From Pseudomonas entomophila (GTDB taxonomy: Bacteria; Pseudomonadota; Gammaproteobacteria; Pseudomonadales; Pseudomonadaceae), in the NCBI RefSeq assembly GCF_013523165.1, contig NZ_JAAMQI010000011.1, positions 1 through 64,000 on the forward strand: a DNA stretch of 64,000 nucleotides, written 5' to 3'. Shown here one piece after another: positions 26,258-34,702 of the stretch (positions are counted from its first letter, which is position 1; each line of letters begins with the position of its first letter). A model generated the notes under the pieces. That model saw only the letters and a program-made list of their open reading frames with translations. It did no database searches and had not been told where the DNA came from. The translations under genes were made by a program, and so were the position numbers.

Positions 26258-27153
26258 TGAACACGCTCTCCCGCTTCATCGCCGGCGCGTCCATGACGCT
26301 GGCCGCATCCATCGTCCTCGCGAGCACGCCGACTGCAAAGGAGACGCTGCACCAGGAAATCGTGCGCTACGACAACGTGCAGATCGAGGTCAATGCCCAG
26401 GGCCAGGGCCCGATCATCGTGATGCTGCCCTCGCTGGGGCGCTCGGGGCGTGACTACGACCAGGTGGCGCATTACCTGCAGCAGGCAGGGTTCAGGGTCG
26501 TGCGCCCGGAGCCGCGTGGCATCGGCCAGAGCACAGGGCCGATGGAGCAACTGTCCGTCCATGACTTCGCCCGCGACATCGCCGCCGTGGTCGAGCATGA
26601 ACGCCAGGGCCCGGTGGTCGTGGTCGGGCATGCATGGGGCAACTTCCCCGCCCGGCAGCTGGCGGCCGACAGGCCCGACCTGGTGCGCGGTGTCGTGCTC
26701 GCAGCGGCCTCTGCCGGGAAGGTCCCGCCTGGATCGACCGAAAAGCCCATCAACGCCGACATGCGCCAGGCCATCGATGGGGCCGGTGATCTGTCCCTTC
26801 CCGAAGAGCAGCGCCTGGTCTATCTGCGCAAGGCCTTCTTCGCCCCCGGCAACGACCCGCGGGTCTGGCTTGGCGGGTGGCACGAAGACACTCATGATGC
26901 CGAGTCCCACGCGCGCAACACCACCCCGGTCGATGACTATTTCGCCGCCGGCACGGCGCCGATCCTGGACTTGCAGGGTGAAGCCGATACGGTCGCCCCG
27001 CGTCGATTCTCGGGCGTGCTCAAAAGCATGCTGGGCGACCGTGTCCAGGTCGTAGTGCTGAAAAACGCCGGCCATGCGATGGCGCCCGAGCAGCCCAAGG
27101 CGATGGCCGAGGCCATCACGACGTTCGCTAAGGCTCGGTACGCGGCGAAATGA
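26254..27153 (+). CDS. exported alpha/beta-hydrolase-fold protein, nucleophile replaced by Ala (GHAWG), second copy
   Basis: A 299-residue paralogue of the protein at 18586-19467. A signal peptide is likely (first 25 residues). Conserved stretches shared by the two include 'RVVRPEPRG' / 'RVIRPEPRG', 'VLAAAS', and 'AFFAPGND'. The elbow is G125-H-A127-W-G129 while D245 and H274 of the triad remain. Having the same substitution in both copies argues against random decay. A second ATG one codon later (26257) is an equal start. Confidence 0.85.
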   Translation: MMNTLSRFIAGASMTLAASIVLASTPTAKETLHQEIVRYDNVQIEVNAQGQGPIIVMLPSLGRSGRDYDQVAHYLQQAGFRVVRPEPRGIGQSTGPMEQLSVHDFARDIAAVVEHERQGPVVVVGHAWGNFPARQLAADRPDLVRGVVLAAASAGKVPPGSTEKPINADMRQAIDGAGDLSLPEEQRLVYLRKAFFAPGNDPRVWLGGWHEDTHDAESHARNTTPVDDYFAAGTAPILDLQGEADTVAPRRFSGVLKSMLGDRVQVVVLKNAGHAMAPEQPKAMAEAITTFAKARYAAK

Positions 27154-27269
27154 TGGAAACCGGAGCGGACGCTATACGGCCTCCGCTCTGGTTCTGCACG
27201 TCCGAAAAAGCAGCCGCAGGCCCCTCGACTGCCTGGATAATCCTGTGGCCAAGCCTGCAAGGATTTGCA

Positions 27270-28379
27270 ATGTCCTACCGTCTCTCCCTTCCCATGCCTG
27301 TTCTGTTGCAGTGGCTGTGTGTGGTGTGCTCCGCCGGCGCTGCCGGGCAGCTTCTCCATTACCTGCACGTGCCGGCAGGCTTGTTCCTCGGCCCCATGCT
27401 CGCGGGCATCGCCTGCGGACTGCTTGGCGTGGGCGTGCGTATTCCCCGGCAGGCTTTTCGCTTCGGGCAAGGCTGCGTAGGGCTTCTGGTGGCGCACGCC
27501 ATGACCTGGCCAGTCGTTCGGATGCTTGTACAGGGTTGGTATCAGCTACTGGGCATCACCGCCCTGACACTGGCCATGAGCGTATTGGTAGGTCTGGGCG
27601 TCGTCCGGTTCAGCGGTTTGCCTAGAGCAACGGTAGTGTGGGGCACAGCGCCCGGTGCGGCCTCTGCGATGGTGGCCTTGTCCGAGGAGTACGGGGCTGA
27701 TGCGCGTGTGGTGGCGACCATGCAATACCTCAGGGTTGTCTGCGTCGTGATGGTCGGAGCCGTCGTAAGTCACTTCCTGGGCGCGCATGCGCCTGCCTCG
27801 GGTGTTGCCACCCTGCCCCCGTTCGGGAGCCTGGCGGATGCAGCACTGAGTCTCGGCGTCATCGCGGTCGGCCTGGCAGCAGGCACGCGCTTGCCGGCTG
27901 GCGCACTGCTCGTACCGTTGCTGCTCGGGAGTGGGCTGCAGCTGTCAGGTGCCCTGACGATCGGTCTCCCACCTGCAGTCTTCAGCCTGGGCTATGGGTT
28001 GATCGGGTGTTATATCGGTCTCAGGTTCGACCGTCGAACCATCGCCCATGTCTGGCGACAGATGCCTGCAATGATCCTGAGTGTCATTGCGTTGATCGTG
28101 CTGTGTGCCGCCTGCGCCTGGTGCTTTGCGAACGTCATGGGTATCGATTTTCTATCGATGTACCTGGCCACGAGCCCGGGCGGTCTGGACGCGATGGCCA
28201 TCCTCGCCGTGGAAACCCAGGCAGACACCGGTTTCGTGCTCGCCAGCCAGACGCTGCGGTTGTTTTCCGTGGTCTTGATCAGCATGGTCATGGCGCGCCG
28301 GACCTTGCGCGTCACGCCGGCAGTCGCCGGAAAGAAAACAGGTCGGTCGACGTCAAGGTCATCGGCCGACCCAGAGTGA
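27270..28379 (+). CDS. AbrB-type (Gtr/AbrB duplication) integral membrane protein
   Basis: A 369-residue membrane protein with about ten helices and an internal duplication: 'GLFLGPMLAGIACGLLG' near the start of the first half and the second half beginning around residue 180. Repeats of this type define the membrane AbrB-duplication family, often wrongly called transcriptional regulators; they probably transport small organic acids. The start at 27270 is set by AAGGA seven bases upstream. It ends the plus-strand arm and faces the fadB-like gene, with 10 bases between the stops. Confidence 0.85.
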   Translation: MSYRLSLPMPVLLQWLCVVCSAGAAGQLLHYLHVPAGLFLGPMLAGIACGLLGVGVRIPRQAFRFGQGCVGLLVAHAMTWPVVRMLVQGWYQLLGITALTLAMSVLVGLGVVRFSGLPRATVVWGTAPGAASAMVALSEEYGADARVVATMQYLRVVCVVMVGAVVSHFLGAHAPASGVATLPPFGSLADAALSLGVIAVGLAAGTRLPAGALLVPLLLGSGLQLSGALTIGLPPAVFSLGYGLIGCYIGLRFDRRTIAHVWRQMPAMILSVIALIVLCAACAWCFANVMGIDFLSMYLATSPGGLDAMAILAVETQADTGFVLASQTLRLFSVVLISMVMARRTLRVTPAVAGKKTGRSTSRSSADPE

Positions 28380-28389
28380 ACCGGCAGAA

Positions 28390-30474
28390 TCAGGCCTGAC
28401 TGAGTGGGCGGCCCTGCCGCGCACGGTGTCGCAGCAAGGTGCAGACGTGCATGTCTCGCTCCGGATGTTGCGTGGCCCAATGCTCGAGCGTCTCGCTTAC
28501 CTGACGTAGCCCGATCTGGTCGGCATGGTAGAGAAGCCCGCCGCGGTAACGCGGGAACCCGTAGCCATGGATCCACACCAGATCGATGTCCCTTGGGTCA
28601 TCGACAATGCCTTGTTCGAGCAGGTGAGCGGCTTCGTTGATCATCACGAACAGGCACCGTTGCACGATCTCCTCGTCCGAGATCGCGCGAGGCACCAGCC
28701 CTCTTGCGCGCCGGTGCTCGGCAAGCAGGTTCGCAACGAATGGATCGGGCGTCCCTTTGCGTTGATCCGCATCGTATCGGTAATAGCCAGCGCCGGACTT
28801 CTGGCCGAGACGACCCGCCTGGTGCAGCTGCTCGATCAGATCGCAGCGCAGCTCGGCCTGTCCGAGCTGCGCGCCCCGCCCTTTTCTGTTCAGCCAGGCG
28901 ATGTCGACGCCTGCCAGGTCACGGAGCTCGAACGGACCGATAGGGAAACCGAAGTCGCGCAACGCCCGATCGACATCCTCGGGTGCGGCGCCTTCCTCGA
29001 GCAGAAACGTCGCTTCACGTTCGCGAACGGCCAACAACCGATTGCCGACGAAACCGTAGCAGTTGCCTACCGCGACTGCCGTCTTGCCCAACCTGCCGCC
29101 CAGTTGCAGCACGGTCGCCAGCACATCCGCTTGCACCTGGGCGGTCTTCACCACTTCGAGCAGCTTCATGATGTGGGCGGGACTGAAAAAATGCATGCCG
29201 ATGACGTCGCCTGGACGTTCGGTGACGCCTGCGATCGCGTCGACATCGAGGTACGACGTGTTGGTGGCCAGAATCGCGCCGGGCTTGGCGAATCGATCGA
29301 GCTGGCGGAAAACGTCTTGCTTGACCGACAGATCTTCGAACACGGCTTCGATGATCAGGTCTGCCTGCGCCACCTGCTCAAGACGCGCTCCATACTGGAT
29401 GAGGCTGGCCTGCTCGGCAGCCTGCGGCGCTGTAAGACGCGCCTTCTCCACGGCAGTGGCATGGTAGCGCTCGATCGTGCCACGCCCACGCTCCAGTGCT
29501 GCGGGCTGGGTGTCGATCAACAGCGTGCTGAGGCCTGCATTGGCCAGACACAAGGCAATGCCGCTGCCCATCGTGCCTGCACCGACCACGGCGACCGACG
29601 TCAGCACGCGGACCGGGGCTTGCGTGGTCAATGCGCGGCAGCGCGTCGCCAGGTCGCGTTCGGCGAAGAACACGTGCCTCAGAGCACGGGCTTGAGCGCT
29701 CTGGCGTCTCGAGACGAACAGCGCCCGTTCCAGCGCCATGCCTTCTTCGAAAGGCACTTGCCAAGCGGCCTGCAGTGCTTGGAGCGCAAGAGAGGGCGCT
29801 TCCTGTCCTGCGGCCTTGCGAAGCATCGCCTGAGCCCTTCGCTGAACAGCGTCGGCGTCGAAAGGCGCCACGTCCAGATCGCAAGACCGGGGCATGGGCT
29901 GCCCTGCCCCTTGCCTGGCGAATTCGAGGGCCGACTCGAGCAACGAGGCGCCCCCCACGCGGTCGATCAAGCCAACCTCCAGCGCGCGTTCGACACCGAT
30001 CCGCTCACCGCCCACGACCAGCTCGAGCGCCACGTCCATACCGCACACGCGCGGCAGGCGCTGGGTGGCGCCAGCGCCTGGGGTCAGGCCCAGGCTGACC
30101 TCGGGCAGTCCGAACCGAGTACCGGGTGCCGCGAGCCGGTAGTGACAGGCCAGTGCAAGCTCGAGACCACCGCCCAGGACCGATCCATGCATCGCCGCAA
30201 TGACGGGCTTGGGCGCGCGTTCGATCGTCGCCAGCACCTCAGGCAGGTGAGGCGTCTGCAACGGCAGGTCGAACTCCTTGATATCGGCACCGGCGACGAA
30301 GGTACGCCCTTCGCACAGGATGACGACTGCCTGGATGTCGGCATCATCGACTGCCTGCTCCAATCGCGCCAGCAACTGCTCGCGGACGTCGCGCGAGAGC
30401 GCATTGACTGGCGGGTTGTGGATGATGATCAGACCGACATCGCCTTCGCGTTCAAGCGCTACGAGAGGGTGCAT
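28390..30474 (-). CDS. fused enoyl-CoA hydratase / 3-hydroxyacyl-CoA dehydrogenase (FadB/FadJ-like)
   Basis: A 694-residue trifunctional-type beta-oxidation enzyme. Residues 1-200 are a crotonase domain with both catalytic Glu in context ('GGGLELAL' and 'GLPEVSLGL') and oxyanion loop 'GADIKEF'. From about 295, 'VAVVGAGTMGSGIA' begins the NAD-binding 3HCDH domain ('ATNTSYLDVDAIA', 'GMHFFSPAHIMKLLEVV'), followed by two C-terminal helical domains. It should hydrate an enoyl-CoA and oxidise the product. The start at 30474 follows CAGGAG. No thiolase gene is adjacent. Confidence 0.92.
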   Translation of the reverse strand: MHPLVALEREGDVGLIIIHNPPVNALSRDVREQLLARLEQAVDDADIQAVVILCEGRTFVAGADIKEFDLPLQTPHLPEVLATIERAPKPVIAAMHGSVLGGGLELALACHYRLAAPGTRFGLPEVSLGLTPGAGATQRLPRVCGMDVALELVVGGERIGVERALEVGLIDRVGGASLLESALEFARQGAGQPMPRSCDLDVAPFDADAVQRRAQAMLRKAAGQEAPSLALQALQAAWQVPFEEGMALERALFVSRRQSAQARALRHVFFAERDLATRCRALTTQAPVRVLTSVAVVGAGTMGSGIALCLANAGLSTLLIDTQPAALERGRGTIERYHATAVEKARLTAPQAAEQASLIQYGARLEQVAQADLIIEAVFEDLSVKQDVFRQLDRFAKPGAILATNTSYLDVDAIAGVTERPGDVIGMHFFSPAHIMKLLEVVKTAQVQADVLATVLQLGGRLGKTAVAVGNCYGFVGNRLLAVREREATFLLEEGAAPEDVDRALRDFGFPIGPFELRDLAGVDIAWLNRKGRGAQLGQAELRCDLIEQLHQAGRLGQKSGAGYYRYDADQRKGTPDPFVANLLAEHRRARGLVPRAISDEEIVQRCLFVMINEAAHLLEQGIVDDPRDIDLVWIHGYGFPRYRGGLLYHADQIGLRQVSETLEHWATQHPERDMHVCTLLRHRARQGRPLSQA

Positions 30475-30501
30475 GGTGACTCTCCTGGTGAATGACATGA
30501 A

Positions 30502-31749
30502 TTACAGAAGCGAGAGTGGGTAGCTGACGATCACCCGTACATCATCGGCGCCCCGAGCGAAGTCGGACCGGTACGTGGCGCTGCGCAGTCGCATGCTCAG
30601 GCCCTTGAACGATCCGCTCTGCATCACATACTGCACCTCGACATCGAGCTCGCGCTCGCCCTCTCCCGCCGATCTCGGTACATCGGCATCACTGCCTTTG
30701 AGGTAGCGCGTCATGAAGGTCAGCCCAGGCAGTCCGACGCGCGCCAGATCGAGGTCATAGCGAGCTTGCCATGAGCGTTCGTCCTTCTCGGCGAAGTCAC
30801 CCAGTTGTACGAAGTTCACCAGGTACGGGTCGGTGCCTTCGACGTAGGGAAACCCCGAGTTCCCCGACATCGTCTGGTAGCCGAGGCCGAACGAGTGGCT
30901 ACCCAGCTTGTAGGTGCCCATGAGGCTGAGTGCCCGGTTGTCGAAGGACCCGCCGCGTGCTTGGCCTGTGTCGTCGGTATCGAAAAGGCGCACGTCACTG
31001 GTGAACGAACCCCATGCCCCCTTTCTTCGATCGGTCAGCCCGTAGAAGCGTTGGGTATAGACGTCCTCGAGCACGGCGTACTGCACCAGCAGGTCGGTCG
31101 CCTCACCGGCATGATAGGTCGCCCCCACCATGTTGAAATCGCCCCCGTCCAGCGGTCCGCTGAATCGACGGTTCTTGTTGTTCAGGGCCAGTCCCGTGGA
31201 GCCGGATCGGTCACGGTAAACCGTGTCCTGGATCTTCGCACCCGTCAGCTCCAGTGCTTTCCACGTCTTGACCTGAAGCTGCGCGCCGTCGAACGTCTGG
31301 GGTAGCAGACGGCCATTGTTGGACACCAGCGTCGGCCAGCGCGGGATCAATGTCCCGACCCTCAGTTCGCTGTCCGACACCTTCATCTTCAACGTGCCAC
31401 CTGCTTTCGAGTAGTCGTCGGGCACGCCGCCATCGTCCTGGACCGGTAACAGGCCAGTGCCAGAGCGACCACGGCCTGAATCGAGCTTGACGCCCAGCAT
31501 GCCGATCGCATCGAACCCGAGGCCTATGACGCCCGGCGTGTAGCCCGACTCATAGCGCAGGATGAAGCCCTGCCCCCATTCCTGTCGCTTGGATTGGCCC
31601 GGCCCATCACGTAAGTCCCGGCTCATGTAGAAATTTCGCAGCTCCATGGAGGCCTTGCTGTCCTCGAAAAAGCCTTCGGCACCTGCCAGTGGCAGGTAAA
31701 CGGCCAAGCCAACCCCTGCCGCGCACAGCGACATTGTTTTTATTGTCAT
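30502..31749 (-). CDS. OprD-family outer-membrane porin
   Basis: A 415-residue porin with signal peptide (MTIKTMSLCAAGVGLAVYLPLAGA) and the OprD-type N terminus 'GFFEDSKASMELRNFYMSRD'. 'EWGQGFILRYESGYTPG' and the C-terminal 'DVRVIVSYPLSLL' barrel strand are typical. OprD/Occ channels pass specific carboxylates or basic amino acids, so in this operon it likely admits the organic acid substrate. I use the ATG at 31749; a TTG 18 bases upstream is also open. The first codons are A-rich (ATGACAATAAAAACAATG), a possible Crc/Hfq site. Confidence 0.92.
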   Translation of the reverse strand: MTIKTMSLCAAGVGLAVYLPLAGAEGFFEDSKASMELRNFYMSRDLRDGPGQSKRQEWGQGFILRYESGYTPGVIGLGFDAIGMLGVKLDSGRGRSGTGLLPVQDDGGVPDDYSKAGGTLKMKVSDSELRVGTLIPRWPTLVSNNGRLLPQTFDGAQLQVKTWKALELTGAKIQDTVYRDRSGSTGLALNNKNRRFSGPLDGGDFNMVGATYHAGEATDLLVQYAVLEDVYTQRFYGLTDRRKGAWGSFTSDVRLFDTDDTGQARGGSFDNRALSLMGTYKLGSHSFGLGYQTMSGNSGFPYVEGTDPYLVNFVQLGDFAEKDERSWQARYDLDLARVGLPGLTFMTRYLKGSDADVPRSAGEGERELDVEVQYVMQSGSFKGLSMRLRSATYRSDFARGADDVRVIVSYPLSLL

Positions 31750-31830
31750 TGATGCATTTCCGAACAAAGGACCGTGCGCGGCAGTCGTCTCGTGCTGTCA
31801 CGCCGGTCAGGCAGACGATCGCAGAGCGCC

Positions 31831-32829
31831 TCAGCGTACCTGCGTCAGGTAGTCCTTGGCCTCGCCGGGAATCTTCTCGTTCTGGATATCCCCCAGGAAC
31901 TTGATGGCGCGGTTCACGTCCTCGTCGGTGAGATAGGGCGTCTGCGGGAAGGACTTGCGATTGTTCTCCCACGCGGCAGCGTAGACCGTGTCGTTGACAC
32001 CCTCGAACCGACTGCGCACTGACTTCATGGCCTCCTTGGGCTGCTCGTTGATGAGTGTGGTCGCATCGCTCAGCGCAGCCAGAAACGCCTTGACCGTGTC
32101 CTGATGCTCGGTTGCCCATTGGCGACGCGCACTCAGGGCGATCGAGGGATAGCCGTCCAGCTCAGGCACCATCCCCTCGGACATGTCGAGCAAGGTGTAA
32201 CCCTTGTGATCGAGCACGGCGCTATCGGACGCCGGCGACGACAAGGCGAAACCGTCGATTCTGTTCTGGGCGAACGCGGCCAGCATGGCAGCACCGTTGT
32301 TGAGATAGAGGAGCGTGAAGTCTTTCTCAGGGTCGAGCTTGGCCTGCTTGCCCAGGAAGCGCACCAGGAAGTCAGCGCTGCCCCCGGCACCGCTGACAGC
32401 CAGGCGCAACCTCTTGAAGGCGGCCAGACGTTGCTCGACGGTCGAATCGGTATTCAGACCAAGACGGGCAGCGAGGTCTTGGTGAATGACCACGTTACTG
32501 GCGTATTGACCGACCAGGCGCCCAAGCAAGGTGATGTCCGCGCCTTTCACCTTGGCGTTGATGGCGTTCTGGATGGCGCACGAGCAGAACTCGACCGAGC
32601 GGCTGGCAAGACCTGACGCGGCTGCACCTCCTCCCTTGAACTTCACCAATTCCACGTCCAGCCCGTGTTTCTTGAACATGCCGCTGTCCAGCGCGACGAA
32701 CAGCGGCATGTGCACGAAGCCCTCGGTGCCGAGCGCGACCTTCACAGACTCGGCAGCCTGTACGGACAGACTGGCTGCGCCCATGACGAGGCTCAGCCCC
32801 AGTGCGGAAATCAAACCTTTGACAGACAT
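31831..32829 (-). CDS. ABC transporter substrate-binding protein, NitT/TauT type
   Basis: A 332-residue periplasmic binding protein of the SsuA/TauA/NrtA type with a signal peptide ('LISALGLSLVMGAASLSVQAA'). 'VALGTEGFVHMPLFVALDSGMFKKHGLDVELVKFKGGGAA' is the usual first lobe. The ligand may be an aromatic or aliphatic acid rather than taurine, as in phthalate ABC systems, given the catabolic neighbours. The start at 32829 follows AGAGGTG. Upstream of this is ATAACAACAAAAA (complement of 32842-32853), a Crc/Hfq-like motif. The genes for permease and ATPase follow upstream in the same operon. Confidence 0.9.
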   Translation of the reverse strand: MSVKGLISALGLSLVMGAASLSVQAAESVKVALGTEGFVHMPLFVALDSGMFKKHGLDVELVKFKGGGAAASGLASRSVEFCSCAIQNAINAKVKGADITLLGRLVGQYASNVVIHQDLAARLGLNTDSTVEQRLAAFKRLRLAVSGAGGSADFLVRFLGKQAKLDPEKDFTLLYLNNGAAMLAAFAQNRIDGFALSSPASDSAVLDHKGYTLLDMSEGMVPELDGYPSIALSARRQWATEHQDTVKAFLAALSDATTLINEQPKEAMKSVRSRFEGVNDTVYAAAWENNRKSFPQTPYLTDEDVNRAIKFLGDIQNEKIPGEAKDYLTQVR

Positions 32830-32864
32830 GGCAAACACCTCTTTTTGTTGTTATGGGGATGGAT

Positions 32865-33632
32865 TCAGACCGACAGCTCACGCTCGGCCTGATCCTTCTT
32901 CCAGGGCATCAGCGAGGCTTCGAGCTTGCGCACCGCAGCCTGAAGAATGAGCGCCAGGGCGATGATGGCGACCAGCGCCGCGAATACGCCTGCGGTGTCC
33001 AGCTGTCCTGCCGCGTCCTGTAGCAGATAGCCCAACCCCCTGTTCGCGGCCATGATTTCGCCAACGATTGCCCCGATCAGTGCATACGGCACCGACATCT
33101 TCAGGCCGGTGAAGACCCACTGGATGGCCGACGGGAACACGACCTTGGTGATCAGGTGATGCTCTTTGGCGCCCATCAAACGCAGGATTTCCAGCTGTTC
33201 GCGCTCCACGGCACGGACCCCGCTGTAGGTGTTGAGGAACACCAGGAAGAACACGATGGTGGCCGTCAAGATGATCTTCATCTCGATGCCGATACCGAAC
33301 CACATGATGAACAACGGCGCGAGCGCGACCTTGGGCAGGCTGTAGATGGACACCAGGATAGGGTCGAGCAGTTTGGCCAGAAGCTCGTTACGGCCCAGGA
33401 TCAGCCCTACCGAAATGCCTGCACAGGCACCCAGGAAGAAGCCTGCCAATGTTTCGACGACGGTGATCCAACCGTGGGAGAACAAGCGGCCGCTGGTGAC
33501 CAGCTCGATGAAACGGCTACCGATTTCTAGCGGCGAACTGACGAAAAAGGGATCGATCAGCGGGCCCGAGGCGAACTGCCAGGACAGAAAGAGCACAGCG
33601 AAAATGGCGAGACGGCCGAGAAGGATGTTCAT
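32865..33632 (-). CDS. ABC transporter permease, NitT/TauT type
   Basis: A 255-residue inner-membrane permease with about six helices and the EAA-loop region ('LEILRLMGAKEHHLITKVVFPSAIQWVFTGLKMSVPYALIGAIVGEI') for ATPase contact. The start at 33632 (MNILLGRLAIFAVLFLSWQFA) is preferred; the extension to 33704 runs into the ATPase gene end. It works with the binding protein and ATPase on either side. Confidence 0.92.
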   Translation of the reverse strand: MNILLGRLAIFAVLFLSWQFASGPLIDPFFVSSPLEIGSRFIELVTSGRLFSHGWITVVETLAGFFLGACAGISVGLILGRNELLAKLLDPILVSIYSLPKVALAPLFIMWFGIGIEMKIILTATIVFFLVFLNTYSGVRAVEREQLEILRLMGAKEHHLITKVVFPSAIQWVFTGLKMSVPYALIGAIVGEIMAANRGLGYLLQDAAGQLDTAGVFAALVAIIALALILQAAVRKLEASLMPWKKDQAERELSV

Positions 33633-33658
33633 GTGCGTCACTCTCCAGAAGAAGGGGC

Positions 33659-34486
33659 TCAAGCGTCGTGGGAGGGGGTGATGAATTCCCAGAGATCGGC
33701 GCACAACGCGTGGTAGCGCGGATCCTTGCGTAGCTGGAGGATGTTGCGCTCGTCTCCTAGCGGGATCTCCACATCGCGAACGATGGTGCCTGGCCGGCCC
33801 GAGAAGATCAGGCAGCGGTCGCCCAGTGCGACGGCCTCGTCCAGGTCGTGGGTGACGAACAACACGGTTTTCTTGAGCTGGCGGCTGAGCTTGAACAACT
33901 CGGTCTGCATGCGCATGCGCAGCTGCGCATCGAGCGCCGCGAACGGTTCGTCCATCAGCAAGGTTTCAGGGTCGTAGGCGAGCAGGCGCGCCAGCGCGGC
34001 GCGCTTGCGCATGCCCCCGGACAGCTGACTGGGGTAGGCCTTTTCATGCCCTTCCAGGCCTACGAGAGACAACAGTTCCTGAATGCGCGCCTGACGCTTT
34101 GCCTTGGGAACGCCCTGGATTTCCAGAGGTACGGCAATGTTGCCGGTGACGTCACGCCACGGCAGCAGGTGATCGCTTTGCGTCATGTAGCCGGTACGGC
34201 CGTTGATACCCTGAACAGCCTGGCCTCGATACAGCACTTCACCGGTGGTCGGTGCGAACAGCCCGGCGACCATGTTCAGCAGCGTGGACTTGCCACAGCC
34301 CGACGGTCCGATGATGGTGACTACCTGACCTTGCTGGATGTCGACGTTGATGCTGTGTGAGGCTTGCTTGGCAATGCCCTTGACCGTAAACGACTTCGAG
34401 ACGTCGTTGAACGAAATGACCGTCGGGACGGCGGTTCTGGCGTCGAGGGGTTCGAATGAGGTGGCACTTTTCAGCACGGCGTTCAT
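33659..34486 (-). CDS. ABC transporter ATP-binding protein, NitT/TauT type
   Basis: A 275-residue ATPase: Walker A 'GPSGCGKST', Q-loop 'MTQSDHLLPW', signature 'LSGGMRKRAALAR' (Lys instead of the common Gln), Walker B 'TLLMDEPFAAL', H-loop 'FVTHDLDEA'. It powers the importer with the permease and binding protein. Its ATG (34484-34486) overlaps the stop of a 37-codon leader ORF by ATGA, which suggests translational coupling. The first 20 residues are a family-atypical extension. Confidence 0.93.
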   Translation of the reverse strand: MNAVLKSATSFEPLDARTAVPTVISFNDVSKSFTVKGIAKQASHSINVDIQQGQVVTIIGPSGCGKSTLLNMVAGLFAPTTGEVLYRGQAVQGINGRTGYMTQSDHLLPWRDVTGNIAVPLEIQGVPKAKRQARIQELLSLVGLEGHEKAYPSQLSGGMRKRAALARLLAYDPETLLMDEPFAALDAQLRMRMQTELFKLSRQLKKTVLFVTHDLDEAVALGDRCLIFSGRPGTIVRDVEIPLGDERNILQLRKDPRYHALCADLWEFITPSHDA

Positions 34487-34596
34487 GGTGATACTCCCGG
34501 CACGAAGGTGGCGTTGCGCTCAAAAAGCTTGAGCGGCGCGACTGAGGAGGTCGAGAGAGCGACACGCCGAGAAAGGGCGGTATAGAGCGTGTTCAT
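34483..34596 (-). CDS. 37-codon leader ORF overlapping the ABC ATPase start
   Basis: An ATG at 34594-34596 opens a frame MNTLYTALSRRVALSTSSVA and continues to a TGA that overlaps the ATPase ATG. It is preceded by AGTAGG and the A-rich CATAAAAATAAG, a good Crc/Hfq-like site. A 7-bp hairpin (CGCTCAA/TTGAGCG) lies within it. It may couple or gate translation of the transporter. It has no recognised homologue and could be a chance frame, although start, stop and spacing fit coupling well. Confidence 0.45.
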   Translation of the reverse strand: MNTLYTALSRRVALSTSSVAPLKLFERNATFVPGVSP

Positions 34597-34672
34597 AGCG
34601 ACCTACTTATTTTTATGAGTCAGAAATGAAGCGTTCTTTGATTATGCAAGTGCAGCATACGAGGTCAAAGCA

Positions 34673-34695
34673 GCTGTTCCACTCAGTGGAACAGC
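34673..34695. promoter_or_regulatory. palindrome GTTCCA-N5-TGGAAC upstream of the ABC operon
   Basis: A perfect palindrome with 11-base arms around one central base; its core is GTTCCA-CTCAG-TGGAAC. It is about 80 bases upstream of the leader ORF and eight bases past the stop of the acyl-CoA synthetase gene. The same core occurs at 37688-37704 by the IclR gene. IclR-type operators are often such dyads. As a hairpin it could also act as terminator, but its T-run is poor. Confidence 0.55.
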
Positions 34696-34702
34696 CTATC
34701 CT

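Noticed and set aside
27150..27269. N-terminal extension of the AbrB-type protein
   Set aside because: The family begins at 27270, where a ribosome-binding site is present; the extension has no family sequence.
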